Shown: positions 1 through 8,616, counted from the stretch's first letter. The stretch is 64,000 nt of DNA from Rhodococcus sp. B50 (GCF_013602415.1 NZ_WPAG02000003.1:248001-312000); one strand, 5' to 3'. Notes: generated by a model from the sequence alone, not told the origin. Made by a program: numbers and translations.

Positions 1-78
1 AGCGTCGTTGGCCAGCCCTTTCACGCGCAGCGAGTGAACGATGTCGAACGTCGACGGCTGATGTTGGGTGTGGACCAT
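1..78 (-). CDS. N-terminus of a gene cut by the window edge, possibly a PEP-utilising/PPDK-related subunit
   Basis: Only the first 26 residues are inside the window, beginning MVHTQHQPSTFDIVHSLRVK and continuing GLANDA. The ATG at 78 is preceded by AGGAG at a good distance, and the gene starts 57 bases after the ligase stop at 135, so the two probably form one transcript. The 'hsLRvKGlA' pattern resembles short helical domains that accompany PEP-synthase/PPDK-type phosphotransferases in actinomycetes, which would fit the PPDK-like gene at 5205. That match is from memory and rests on a short stretch; the identity stays uncertain. Confidence 0.45.
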   Translation of the reverse strand, partial: MVHTQHQPSTFDIVHSLRVKGLANDA

Positions 79-134
79 CTCGAAGCTCCTGGTGATCGAA
101 GGTGGTGGCCGGTCGGCACGATACGAGTCCGTGA

Positions 135-1643
135 TCAGGAACCGACCAGATACAGCGAGCGAAGTGCTTTCTTGTTGAGTTTTCCTGTCGGGAGGCGGGG
201 AAGATCGTCGACGAAGTCGATCGATTTCGGTGCCTTGTAGGCTGCCAGCACGCTCTTGCAGTGATCGATCAGGGCGGCGACGGTGTCGTCGTCTGCAGGC
301 ACGTTCTCGTGCAGCTCCACCACGGCCTTGACCTGTTCGCCGAATTCCGGATCCGGAACGCCGAATACCGCGGCGTCGGCGACTGCAGGGTGACGCAAGA
401 GCGCCGCTTCGACCTCTTCCGGGTAAATGTTGACCCCGCCGGAGATGATCATGAAGCTCTCGCGGCCAACGAGGTAGAGATATCCGTCCTCGTCGAGGTA
501 TCCCCGATCGCCCATACTCTTCCAGGTGCTGGGCGCGGTAGCGTCCCGGTCGTTGACGTAGGCATTCGACGTCGGCGGTTCGAACCAGACCCGCCCGATT
601 TCATCGGGTCCGAGCGGATTTCCGTCTTCGTCGGTGATATGAACCTGGGTCCCGCCCAGGGGACGGCCGACAGAGCCGGGGCGCTCGGCAGACTCCCGAG
701 CGGAGATGTAGGTGTGCCCGTAGCCCTCGGAGGCGCCGTAGTACTCGTGCAAGATGGGTCCCCACCACTGGTTGATCCGGTCTTTGACGTCCACCGGGCA
801 GGGAGCGCCGGAAGTGACCGCCGTCGTGTGGGTGGGTGAGAGTTCGATCGAGTCCCGCTCGGGTAGGCGCAACATGCGCAGCAGCATGGTTGGGACCCAT
901 TGCGAGTGGGTGACTCCATGCACCCTGATGGCCTCCAGGGCAGCAGCAGGATCGAACCGCTCCATGCACACGACCGTTCCGCCGGCTGCCATGGTCATCA
1001 GCTGGAAGGTGAAGGGGGCAGCGTGATAGTTCGGCGCGGGTGAGAGCAGTACCGTCGTGCCGCCGATACCCAACTCGGCGGCAAGCCCCGCGTGCCGCAC
1101 CGGTGCCTGCGAGGGATGGACATCGAGGAGCTTCTGCCGAAACGCTTTGGGCCTACCGGTGGTGCCGCCGCTGTAGAGCACGCGGGCACCGAAGCGCTCG
1201 TCGGCGATCGGAGTGCGCGGGTGTTCCGCGAGCGCTGCGGCTACATGTTCGAAGTCGGTGCCGGGGTCTGTACACAACACCACTGTGTCGTGCCCGGCGG
1301 GCAAGGCGGTGGCCACGGTGTCCGCGAGCATCGCGCTGGTGACCAATACGGCCGGTGCCGCCTCCTCGAGGATCGCCGACAGCTCTCCTGCAGTCAGGTG
1401 CCAGTTGACCGGGGTCACGAACAGTCCGGAGCGCATTCCGGCGGCCACGACCACGGGCCATTCGATGCGGTTCTCCATCATGAGTACGACACTGTCCCCG
1501 GTACGCACGCCGCGCGTGCGTAACAGGTGGGCGAGCTGGTTGGATTGTTCGTCGAGCTGGCGGTACGTCAGCGACGCACCCGAGCCGGCCATGACGAAGG
1601 CGAGCGAGTCTGGGTGTTCGGCTGCGATGGTGGGTGGGTACAC
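135..1643 (-). CDS. AMP-forming acyl-CoA ligase (FadD/benzoate-CoA ligase type)
   Basis: This 502-residue protein belongs to the acyl-adenylate-forming (ANL) superfamily. It would activate a carboxylic acid with ATP and then load it on CoA in the cytoplasm. The P-loop YSGGTTGRPKA lies near residue 155, the A5 motif YYGASEG near 298, the GDRGYLDEDGYLYLVGR hinge near 380-395, and the C-terminal PTGKLNKK lysine motif near 490; all are intact and the length is normal. The start is a GTG at 1643, with AGAGG five bases upstream. It diverges from the P450 operon across about 150 bases. It may activate the aromatic or aliphatic acid produced by the neighbouring P450/dehydrogenases. The substrate cannot be read from the sequence. 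Confidence 0.85.
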   Translation of the reverse strand: MYPPTIAAEHPDSLAFVMAGSGASLTYRQLDEQSNQLAHLLRTRGVRTGDSVVLMMENRIEWPVVVAAGMRSGLFVTPVNWHLTAGELSAILEEAAPAVLVTSAMLADTVATALPAGHDTVVLCTDPGTDFEHVAAALAEHPRTPIADERFGARVLYSGGTTGRPKAFRQKLLDVHPSQAPVRHAGLAAELGIGGTTVLLSPAPNYHAAPFTFQLMTMAAGGTVVCMERFDPAAALEAIRVHGVTHSQWVPTMLLRMLRLPERDSIELSPTHTTAVTSGAPCPVDVKDRINQWWGPILHEYYGASEGYGHTYISARESAERPGSVGRPLGGTQVHITDEDGNPLGPDEIGRVWFEPPTSNAYVNDRDATAPSTWKSMGDRGYLDEDGYLYLVGRESFMIISGGVNIYPEEVEAALLRHPAVADAAVFGVPDPEFGEQVKAVVELHENVPADDDTVAALIDHCKSVLAAYKAPKSIDFVDDLPRLPTGKLNKKALRSLYLVGS

Positions 1644-1736
1644 GGGGCCTCTTTTGCGAACGATTCGTCACATATTGATCTCAGGCTACAAGTGGATTCA
1701 TAGTCTTACAAGGGGTGTTCTCAAACCGCTCGACTT

Positions 1737-1767
1737 GTGGTTTAGTGAAGTTGTCGTCACAAACCAC
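1737..1767. promoter_or_regulatory. Inverted repeat in the ligase/P450 divergent promoter
   Basis: GTGGTTT at 1737-1743 is repeated inverted as AAACCAC at 1761-1767, and the arms extend imperfectly to ten bases. It lies just upstream of the P450 ribosome-binding site (GGGAGGT at 1782). It is a candidate operator for the TetR regulator encoded at 6783; the assignment is inference. Confidence 0.35.
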
Positions 1768-1794
1768 GTGACCTCGGCCACGGGAGGTATCCAC

Positions 1795-2997
1795 ATGACC
1801 ACCAGCAGCGACATCGACCTGATGAACCTGCAACCTTTCGCAACCGGATACGCCGACGAGATCTTCAAAGACCTCCGCGACCACGATCCGTTGCACTGGA
1901 ACGCCGAACCGGACGGTCCCGGTTTCTGGTCGGTCACCCGCTATGCCGATGTCAAGGCCGTCGCCTCCGACTACGCAACCTTCACCGTCACCGAAGGCAC
2001 TCAAATCGCCAGCCGCCGGGCCGAAGGCGAGGGAGCGCGCAGCATTCACCACGTCGATCCCCCGGAACACGGCCCCTTGCGCAAGATCGTCACCCCCTCC
2101 GTCCGTCCCGCGAAGGTCAAGAACCTGACCCCGGACATCGAAGCCGTCATCGACGAATTACTCGACAAGACCGTCGGCGCAGGTCCGCTCGACTTCGTCG
2201 CCGAAATCTCCTCCCAGCTCCCACTGGTGATGATCGGCCGCCTGCTCGGCGCCCCCCTCGAGGACTGCCCACACCTGCTGCGCTGGACCAACCAGATGGC
2301 CTCGGAGGACCCCGACTATTCCGAGGGACCCGAAACGGCGGTGCGCGCCCGCGACGAAGTCTTCACCTACTTCCGCGGCCTCGAGCAACAGCGCCGAGCC
2401 TGCCCCGCCGATGACCTGGTCAGCATCCTGACCGCCGCCGAGATCGACGGCGTTCCCCTCTCCCGCGGCTACCTCGACGCCTACTACCTCATCCTGATGG
2501 TCGCCGGAAACGAAACCACCCGCAATCTGCTCTCCGGTGGTGTGCTCGCGTTGCACGAGAACCCCCAGTGGTGGCAGATGCTCCGCGAAAATCCCGGCAA
2601 GATCCGCACCGCCGTCGAGGAGATGGTGCGCTGGGTCTCCCCCGTGCTGTCGATGCGCCGCACCGCCACCCGAGACGTCGAGATGCACGGCAAGACCATC
2701 AAAGCCGGCGACAAGGTCGTCATGTGGTTCTGCTCGGCCAACCGCGACGAACGCGCCTTCGACGACCCCCACGTCTTCCGACCGGACCGATTCCCCAACG
2801 AGCACGTGGGATTCGGCTGGGGTGAACATGCCTGCCTCGGCGCCAACCTCGCCCGCCTCGAAGCCAAGCTGTTCTTCACCAAACTCGTCGAGCGGGGCAT
2901 CGACATCTCGGTGGTCGGCGAGCCGAAGCGGCTGCAGAGCAACTTCTTCCGGGGCATCAAGACCCTGCCGGTAACCCTGGAGCAGACCCATGGCTGA
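1795..2997 (+). CDS. Cytochrome P450 monooxygenase, CreJ-like context
   Basis: This is a 400-residue soluble bacterial class I P450. The oxygen-binding I-helix AGNETT is at residues 237-242, the K-helix ExxR (E276-R279) is present, and the heme loop FGWGEHACLG puts the ligand at Cys347. The ATG at 1795 was chosen because GGGAGGT lies seven bases upstream and it gives the usual family length; a longer upstream frame only reads through the promoter. The stop overlaps the ALDH start by eight bases. The operon pairs it with alcohol/aldehyde dehydrogenases and a PPDK-like phosphotransferase, as in the C. glutamicum cre cluster, where CreJ oxidises the methyl group of a phosphorylated cresol. A similar alkylphenol-phosphate substrate is inferred, not shown. 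Confidence 0.9.
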   Translation: MTTSSDIDLMNLQPFATGYADEIFKDLRDHDPLHWNAEPDGPGFWSVTRYADVKAVASDYATFTVTEGTQIASRRAEGEGARSIHHVDPPEHGPLRKIVTPSVRPAKVKNLTPDIEAVIDELLDKTVGAGPLDFVAEISSQLPLVMIGRLLGAPLEDCPHLLRWTNQMASEDPDYSEGPETAVRARDEVFTYFRGLEQQRRACPADDLVSILTAAEIDGVPLSRGYLDAYYLILMVAGNETTRNLLSGGVLALHENPQWWQMLRENPGKIRTAVEEMVRWVSPVLSMRRTATRDVEMHGKTIKAGDKVVMWFCSANRDERAFDDPHVFRPDRFPNEHVGFGWGEHACLGANLARLEAKLFFTKLVERGIDISVVGEPKRLQSNFFRGIKTLPVTLEQTHG

Positions 2998-4420
2998 TAC
3001 CTTCGCCCCTGCCCGTTGCCTGATCGACGGTCAATGGTCCACTCCCCCAGGACCAGTGGTCGAGGTGATCGACCCCTTCACCGAGACGGCAATCGGACAC
3101 GTCGCCGATGCCGGCGCCGAACTCGTGGACTCCGCGGTGCGCTCCGCCCAAGCGGCCCACCGGTTGTGGTGCCGCACCGACGTCGACGAACGCGCCGCCG
3201 TCCTCGAACGGACCGCAGACCTGCTCGAACGCGACGGAGAGACGATCGCCGCGGTGGTGACCCGGGAGATGGGCATGCCGATCTCCCTGGCGCGTGTCAC
3301 ACAGGCCGAACTGCCGGCCGCGGTGCTACGCGCGACCGCCCGAGCAGCACGCACCCTCGACTGGAATACCGACATCGACGGTGCCACCCTGCTGCGCCGC
3401 GGCAGCGGCGTCGTCGGCGCCATCACCCCGTGGAACATGCCCGTCCACCAGATCGTCGCCAAAGTGTCCGCCGCCCTGGCCGCCGGTTCGACCGTGGTGC
3501 TCAAGGCATCGGAGATGACCCCCTACGACGCCGAGATGCTGGCGGGACTGTTCCTCGAGGCAGGACTGCCCGCCGGCGCGTTCAACCTCGTCACCGGCGT
3601 CGGGCCGACCACCGGTGCGGCGCTGGCCGGACACGACACCCTGGCACACATGTCGTTCACCGGCAGCGTCACCGCCGGCCGCGCCGTTGCCGCGCTCGCC
3701 GGGCAAGCATTGACCCGCTGCACCTTAGAACTCGGCGGCAAGTCCCCCGCCGTGATCCTGCCGGATGCAGACCTGCCCACGGCAATTCCCGGCGCCCTCG
3801 CCTCCGGTCTGGTCAACTCCGGTCAGGCCTGCAATGCCCCCACACGTCTTCTGGTGCCGCAGTCTCTGGTCGTCGAGGTCACCGAACTCATCCGCGCTGC
3901 AGTCGCCGAGCACACCCTCGGCGATCCCACCGATCCGGCGACCAAGCAAGGACCACTGGCCTCCGCCCGCCAACGAGACCGAGTCCTAGACTATGTCGCC
4001 GGCGCCGTCGACGCAGGCGGAGAACTACTCACCGGGACGGGCAAGCCCTACGACGGATCGGCCACCGGTTTCTTCGTCGAGCCGACCGTCATCACCGGCC
4101 TGAACGAGAACGCCCGGGCCGTCCGAGAAGAGATCTTCGGTCCCGTGATCGCACTGCAGACCTACACCGACATCGACGACGCCGTACGGATCGCCAACGA
4201 CAGCGCCTACGGACTGTCCGCGGAAGTCTGGTCCGGTGATACCGACCGGGCCCGCGCCGTCGCGAGCCACCTCGACGTCGGCCAGGTCAAGATCAACGGC
4301 GTACGCACCCGCACACGCCCCGCAGTGCCGTTCGGCGGAGTCAAGAATTCCGGCTACGGCCGCGAACTCGGTGCCCTGGGAATCGAAGAGTTCACCGATG
4401 TCACGGCGGTGATGGCATGA
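2990..4420 (+). CDS. NAD(P)-dependent aldehyde dehydrogenase
   Basis: This 476-residue aldehyde dehydrogenase oxidises an aldehyde to the acid in the cytoplasm. It has the nucleotide/substrate motif ITPWNMPVHQ near 145-154, the cofactor lysine motif VVLKASEMTP near 169-178, FTGSVTAGR near 223, the general base Glu247 in TLELGGK and the catalytic Cys281 in NSGQACNAP. It begins inside the last codons of the P450 gene and its stop overlaps the SDR start (ATGA), so translation is coupled through the operon. In the cre-like model it would turn a hydroxybenzaldehyde-type product into its acid. The substrate is inferred from context only. Confidence 0.88.
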   Translation: MADTFAPARCLIDGQWSTPPGPVVEVIDPFTETAIGHVADAGAELVDSAVRSAQAAHRLWCRTDVDERAAVLERTADLLERDGETIAAVVTREMGMPISLARVTQAELPAAVLRATARAARTLDWNTDIDGATLLRRGSGVVGAITPWNMPVHQIVAKVSAALAAGSTVVLKASEMTPYDAEMLAGLFLEAGLPAGAFNLVTGVGPTTGAALAGHDTLAHMSFTGSVTAGRAVAALAGQALTRCTLELGGKSPAVILPDADLPTAIPGALASGLVNSGQACNAPTRLLVPQSLVVEVTELIRAAVAEHTLGDPTDPATKQGPLASARQRDRVLDYVAGAVDAGGELLTGTGKPYDGSATGFFVEPTVITGLNENARAVREEIFGPVIALQTYTDIDDAVRIANDSAYGLSAEVWSGDTDRARAVASHLDVGQVKINGVRTRTRPAVPFGGVKNSGYGRELGALGIEEFTDVTAVMA

Positions 4421-5208
4421 ACGCCCCCATCGTCGTCACCGGAGCCGGCTCCGGGATCGGTCTCGCCGTGGCCGAACAACTGCACCGGGCCGGCACACCG
4501 GTCATCGGGCTGGATCGCCGCAGCTGCCCGCTCGACGGTGTGCACACCGTCGAGTGCGATCTTTCCGACCCGGCGTCGATCGATGCCGCAGCAGCAGAAC
4601 TGCCCACGGTGATCGCAGCACTGGCGAACGTCGCGGGGGTACCCGGCACCGTTCCGGCGCAGACGGTACTTGCCGTCAATCTGCTCGGCGCCCGCCGATT
4701 GACCGAGACGCTGCTCCCGCGGATGGCCGGCGGTTCCGCCATCGTCAACGTCGCTTCGGTTGCAGCCAATCGCAATACCCAATCCCCCGAAGCGATCGAC
4801 GAACTTCTGCGAGTACGGGACATCGAAGCGTTGGAACACTGGCTGCGCGCACATCCGCTCGACGGCCCCGCCGCCTATGACACCTCCAAACGGGCACTCG
4901 TCGACTGGACCCAACTCCTCGCCGCGAAACTGACCGGGCGCGGAATCCGCGCAGTGTCCGTCAGCCCCGGCCCCGTCGAAACACCCATCCTCGCCGACTT
5001 CGAGGCCAGCATGGGCACCGAAGCGATGCAACGATCCCAGGCCGCCGTGGGCCGACACGGATACCCCCACGAGATCGCGGCAGTCGTCGCGTTCGCGCTC
5101 TCCCCCGCCGCGTCCTGGCTCAACGGCATCGACATCCCCGTCGAAGGCGGCCTGTACGCCACGCGCGCCGCCGCCAATTCCCCCGTATTCGAAGGACTCA
5201 CACCATGA
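4417..5208 (+). CDS. Short-chain dehydrogenase/reductase
   Basis: This is a classical SDR of 263 residues. The cofactor motif VTGAGSGIG is at residues 6-14 and the catalytic YDTSK motif lies in the second half, followed by the usual SPGPVETP loop. It probably oxidises the benzylic-type alcohol formed by the P450 to the aldehyde used by the preceding ALDH. Start and stop both sit in ATGA overlaps with the neighbouring genes. Between the strand-5 region and the Tyr there is an insert of about 20 residues (SPEAIDELLRVRDIEALEHW), seen in some 3-alpha-hydroxysteroid-type SDRs, so a steroid- or terpenoid-like substrate cannot be excluded. Confidence 0.85.
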   Translation: MNAPIVVTGAGSGIGLAVAEQLHRAGTPVIGLDRRSCPLDGVHTVECDLSDPASIDAAAAELPTVIAALANVAGVPGTVPAQTVLAVNLLGARRLTETLLPRMAGGSAIVNVASVAANRNTQSPEAIDELLRVRDIEALEHWLRAHPLDGPAAYDTSKRALVDWTQLLAAKLTGRGIRAVSVSPGPVETPILADFEASMGTEAMQRSQAAVGRHGYPHEIAAVVAFALSPAASWLNGIDIPVEGGLYATRAAANSPVFEGLTP

Positions 5209-6716
5209 CTTCCTCCGCGCCGACCTCACCGGTGACTGCCGTGTCCGATGTGATCTTCCTCGACGGCACCTTCCCCGGCAGCCGAGACCTGCTCGGCGGC
5301 AAGGCATACAGCGTCAACAAGATGCAAGCGATGGGACTACCCGTCCCTCCCGCCTTCGCATTGCCGACCCACGTGTGCGCGATCTACCACGACAACGGCC
5401 GGGCCCTGCCCGAACCGATCTGGCAGGACGTCCTCGAGCAGTTGCACCGGCTCGAAGCCGACACCGGACGTACCTTCGGGGCAGAACCGTCGCCTCTGCT
5501 GGTCTCCGTGCGCTCGGGTGCTGCCCAATCCATGCCCGGCATGATGGACACCGTCCTCAACCTCGGCCTGACCCCCCAGCTCTGCCGGGTCCTCGCCGAC
5601 GAAACCGGTGACCAGCAGTGGGCCGACGACACCTGGCAGCGGTTCCGGCACAGTTACGCCTCCATCGTCGCTGGCGATCCCACCGCCGAACCACCGGCCG
5701 ATCCATTCGAACAGCTGCGAGCTGCGATCGGCGCGGTATTCGACTCGTGGACCAACGACCGAGTCAAGGCCTACCGCGCCCGCCACAACCTCGGCAATGG
5801 GGCCGGGACCGCAGTAACGGTGCAGGCCATGGTCTTCGGCAACCGTGACGAGCACTCCGGCACCGGCGTGATGTTCAGCCGCAACCCCGCCACCGGCGAG
5901 AACACGCTCTACGGCGAGTGGCTGAGCCGAGCACAAGGCGAAGACGTCGTCTCCGGCGAAAAGACCCCGTCCCCGCTTCCCACAGTCTCCGAAATCCTGC
6001 CGGAGATCTATCCGCAACTCGAACAGGTTGCCACGATCCTCGAGCATGAACACCGCGACCTGGTGGACATCGAATTCACGGTCGAAAGTGGCCGCCTGTA
6101 TGTCCTGCAGTGCCGCGCCGGCAAGCGGTCTCCTCGCGCAGCTGTGCGTATCGCGGTCGATCTGGTGCGAGAAGGCGTCATCGAGCCCAAGGAAGCCCTC
6201 GCCCGTATCTCGCCGGAGCAGGCAGCCGCGCTGGCCGACAATCACGGTGTGCACGAGCACCACCTGGTACTCGCATCCGGTATCGGAGCAGGCCCGGGTG
6301 CCGCGGTCGGGCACGCCGTCACCGATGTCGACGAAGCACGCACCCTCGCCGAGGCCGGCACACCGGTCGTCCTGGTCCGGCCGTCGACCGCTCCCGACGA
6401 CGTGCCCGCAATGTTCGAGTCCGTCGCCGTGGTCACCGAACTCGGCGGCAGCACCTCCCATGCAGCGCTGGTGTGCCGCGAGATCGGTCTTCCTTGTGTG
6501 GTCGGCGCCGGAGCAGGCACGATGACGGCCCTGGCCGGACGCGTGGTTACCGTCGACGGCGCCTCCGGAACCGTCTACGACGGTGATGCGCTGAACACCG
6601 ACCACTCCGGCGCCCGGGACGAGCACCTCGACGAACTGCTGAGCTACCTGCCCGGCCCGGTGCCAGCCGAACACCCACTCGCCCCTTTGACCAACACGGA
6701 TCAGGAGCGCGCCTAG
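5205..6716 (+). CDS. PPDK/PEP-synthase-like phosphotransferase with ATP-grasp and phosphohistidine domains only
   Basis: This 503-residue protein has an N-terminal PPDK-type ATP-binding domain (SVRSGAAQSMPGMMDTVLNL at 101-120; the metal/ATP loop DIEFTVESGRLYVLQCRAG near 288-305). It ends with a swivelling phosphohistidine domain (ELGGSTSHAALVCRE, His419). Ordinary pyruvate phosphate dikinase is about 880 residues and carries a C-terminal PEP/pyruvate barrel, which is absent here. This layout matches enzymes that phosphorylate a non-pyruvate acceptor, such as phenylphosphate synthase and the CreH/CreI pair that phosphorylates 4-cresol. The acceptor-binding subunit would then be a second protein, possibly the gene cut at position 1. 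The ATGA overlap with the SDR gene places it firmly in the P450 operon. Confidence 0.8.
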   Translation: MTSSAPTSPVTAVSDVIFLDGTFPGSRDLLGGKAYSVNKMQAMGLPVPPAFALPTHVCAIYHDNGRALPEPIWQDVLEQLHRLEADTGRTFGAEPSPLLVSVRSGAAQSMPGMMDTVLNLGLTPQLCRVLADETGDQQWADDTWQRFRHSYASIVAGDPTAEPPADPFEQLRAAIGAVFDSWTNDRVKAYRARHNLGNGAGTAVTVQAMVFGNRDEHSGTGVMFSRNPATGENTLYGEWLSRAQGEDVVSGEKTPSPLPTVSEILPEIYPQLEQVATILEHEHRDLVDIEFTVESGRLYVLQCRAGKRSPRAAVRIAVDLVREGVIEPKEALARISPEQAAALADNHGVHEHHLVLASGIGAGPGAAVGHAVTDVDEARTLAEAGTPVVLVRPSTAPDDVPAMFESVAVVTELGGSTSHAALVCREIGLPCVVGAGAGTMTALAGRVVTVDGASGTVYDGDALNTDHSGARDEHLDELLSYLPGPVPAEHPLAPLTNTDQERA

Positions 6717-6782
6717 GATCTGCGCGCGGGTCCATCACAGACGCGATGACCTGTTCACAATCGGGAAGACGAGGAAGCAACG

Positions 6783-7529
6783 ATGGCCGCTACCACTCCG
6801 CCAGGCCGCAGCGAACCACGCACACTCACCGAGGCCTACACCCACGCGGGGTTGACCGACCGCGGTACCAGCAGCGGCAAAAGGCCGAACAAGCGCGGTG
6901 AGGCCACTCGCGAACGCATCGTGCAAGCGGCAATCGAATGCTTCAGCGAATACGGCTACACCCGTACCCGCATTTCCGATATCACGCATCGCGCCAAGAC
7001 CGCACAAGGCAACTTCTACCGACACTTCAACGACCTCGACGACGTGTTCCTGGCAGCGTTGCACACTGGTCTGCAGGAGCTCGCCGAAGCTACCGGTCGG
7101 CGAACCAACAGCAGCGGCGAACTCGAGGCCCTGATCGACGTCAACATCACGTACCTGCACGCCTACTCCCGCCACCGGCACATCCTGCGTTTGTTGCGCG
7201 AAGCCGCCGCAGCCAGCGCCAACGAGGGCTTCCAGCAGCTATGGCTGCAACTGCGCGGAGACTTCGTCGCTCGCACACGACGCTGGCTCCAGCGACTCTA
7301 CGACCGCGGAGAGATCGGCGACACCGACTTCGATCTCCTGGCCGAAGCCCTAGGGTGCATGACCGAGCAAATGGCGTACGTGCACGTCGGCCTACCCGCC
7401 TCAACCCCCCGACGGGAACGCATCGACGAGCTCGGCCGTGCCCTCGGCGAATTCTGGTACCGATCTCTACCGCCCGCCATCAAGGACACCCAACTCGACT
7501 CGCGCTCCACCGCCGCGCTCGAGTCGTAA
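6783..7529 (+). CDS. TetR-family transcriptional regulator
   Basis: This 248-residue regulator has an unusually long, basic N-terminal arm of about 35 residues before the helix-turn-helix. The HTH (RERIVQAAIECFSEYGYTRT..ISDITHRAKTAQGNFYRHFND) is typical of TetR proteins, and the C-terminal half is a helical ligand domain. A GACGAGGAAG ribosome site precedes the ATG at 6783. It follows the PPDK-like gene after 66 bases and precedes the reductase gene, so it is the natural local regulator of this operon. The ligand is unknown; a phenol or its phosphate is a guess from context. Confidence 0.85.
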   Translation: MAATTPPGRSEPRTLTEAYTHAGLTDRGTSSGKRPNKRGEATRERIVQAAIECFSEYGYTRTRISDITHRAKTAQGNFYRHFNDLDDVFLAALHTGLQELAEATGRRTNSSGELEALIDVNITYLHAYSRHRHILRLLREAAAASANEGFQQLWLQLRGDFVARTRRWLQRLYDRGEIGDTDFDLLAEALGCMTEQMAYVHVGLPASTPRRERIDELGRALGEFWYRSLPPAIKDTQLDSRSTAALES

Positions 7530-7536
7530 CTCGACA

Positions 7537-7558
7537 GCACTACCTCCCGCGGTAGTGC
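7537..7558. promoter_or_regulatory. Perfect hairpin/dyad between tetR and the reductase gene
   Basis: GCACTACC (7537-7544) and GGTAGTGC (7551-7558) form a perfect 8-base inverted repeat around a six-base centre, placed eight bases after the TetR stop and 17 bases before the reductase ATG. It could be a TetR operator for the reductase promoter or an intercistronic RNA hairpin. There is no U-tract, so a classical terminator is unlikely. Confidence 0.5.
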
Positions 7559-7575
7559 CAGCCGAAGGAACCACC

Positions 7576-8616
7576 ATGACCTCTCTCGCGCCCGAACTCC
7601 TCGGACACACCGTCGGTGTGCGACAGGTAATTCAGGAAACACCCGACGCCTGTTCGTTCGTCCTGGACGTCCCGGCCGAGCTGACCGAACGATTCACCTA
7701 CAAGCCGGGGCAGTTCGTCACCGTCCGTATTCCCAGTGAGCGAACCGGTTCCGTCGCGCGGTGTTACTCGATCGCCAGCACCCCCGCGACAGACCAGCAC
7801 ATCAAGATCACTGTCAAACGCACCGCCGACGGTTACGGGTCGAACTGGCTCTGCGATCACATCACCGCCGGGGACACCCTCCACCTGCTTCCCCCCTCCG
7901 GAACGTTCGTACCCGATCGGCTCGACGGCCCCCTTCGGCTGTTCGCAGCCGGCAGTGGAATCACTCCGGTGATGTCGATCCTCAAGTCCGCGCTGGCCAC
8001 CTCGACCGGCACAATTGCGTTGTACTACGCCAACCGCGACCGGGATTCGATCATCTTCGACACCGAATTGACCGAACTGGCACAGCGTTACCCGCACCGC
8101 CTCACCATCGAGCACCGACTCGAGGACGAGCACGGCCTGCCTACCAAGGACAGCATCGCGTCCTTCACCGCTGACACGGTCGACGGCGAGGTATTCATCT
8201 GCGGTCCGGCCCCGTTCATGTCGTTGGTCAAGAACACCCTCGTCACCTGCGGATACGACCGACACAGTATCCACATCGAGGAATTCCGCTCCCTCGACGG
8301 CGACCCCTTCGCTCCCATCGCACAACTGGCGATCACGGACCCAAACGCCTCCACGGTCGACGTCACGCTCGACGGAGATACTCACACCTTGGACTGGCCC
8401 GCCGATGCCACCTTGATCGACGTCATGGTCAATGCCGGCATCGATGCCCCCTATTCCTGCCGCGAAGGAGAATGCGGTTCCTGTGCCTGCACCCTCGTCG
8501 AGGGCACCGTGAACCCGGGCAACACCGAAGCGCTCGACCCCGACGACGTCGCCGACGGTTACATCCTCGGATGCCAGGCGAGGCCAACCAGCCCCACTTT
8601 ACGAGTCGAGTTCTGA
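7576..8616 (+). CDS. Ferredoxin-NAD(P)H reductase with C-terminal 2Fe-2S domain (KshB/PaaE/Hmp-like)
   Basis: This 346-residue protein has the order flavin domain, NAD domain and plant-type ferredoxin. The RCYSIASTP FAD motif is near residue 59, GSGITPVMSILKSAL is the NAD-binding start, and the C-terminal cysteine cluster PYSCREGECGSCACTL plus a distal GCQARP holds the 2Fe-2S centre. It passes electrons from NAD(P)H to an oxygenase. The ATG at 7576 follows GAAGGAACC; an upstream in-frame extension overlaps tetR and was rejected. Because it closes the P450 operon it is the likely single-protein redox partner of the P450. C. glutamicum cre instead uses CreE/CreF, so this would be a different electron chain. 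Confidence 0.87.
   Translation: MTSLAPELLGHTVGVRQVIQETPDACSFVLDVPAELTERFTYKPGQFVTVRIPSERTGSVARCYSIASTPATDQHIKITVKRTADGYGSNWLCDHITAGDTLHLLPPSGTFVPDRLDGPLRLFAAGSGITPVMSILKSALATSTGTIALYYANRDRDSIIFDTELTELAQRYPHRLTIEHRLEDEHGLPTKDSIASFTADTVDGEVFICGPAPFMSLVKNTLVTCGYDRHSIHIEEFRSLDGDPFAPIAQLAITDPNASTVDVTLDGDTHTLDWPADATLIDVMVNAGIDAPYSCREGECGSCACTLVEGTVNPGNTEALDPDDVADGYILGCQARPTSPTLRVEF

Noticed and set aside
1213..1794. 594-codon version of the P450
   Set aside because: The first 194 codons read through the divergent ligase gene and promoter; P450 similarity begins after the ATG at 1795 with its ribosome site.
2158..2991. Minus-strand 277-codon frame inside the P450
   Set aside because: Gly/Val/Asp-rich shadow of high-GC coding DNA, with no domain; similar shadows were dismissed throughout (for example 5337-6674 and 38005-39279).
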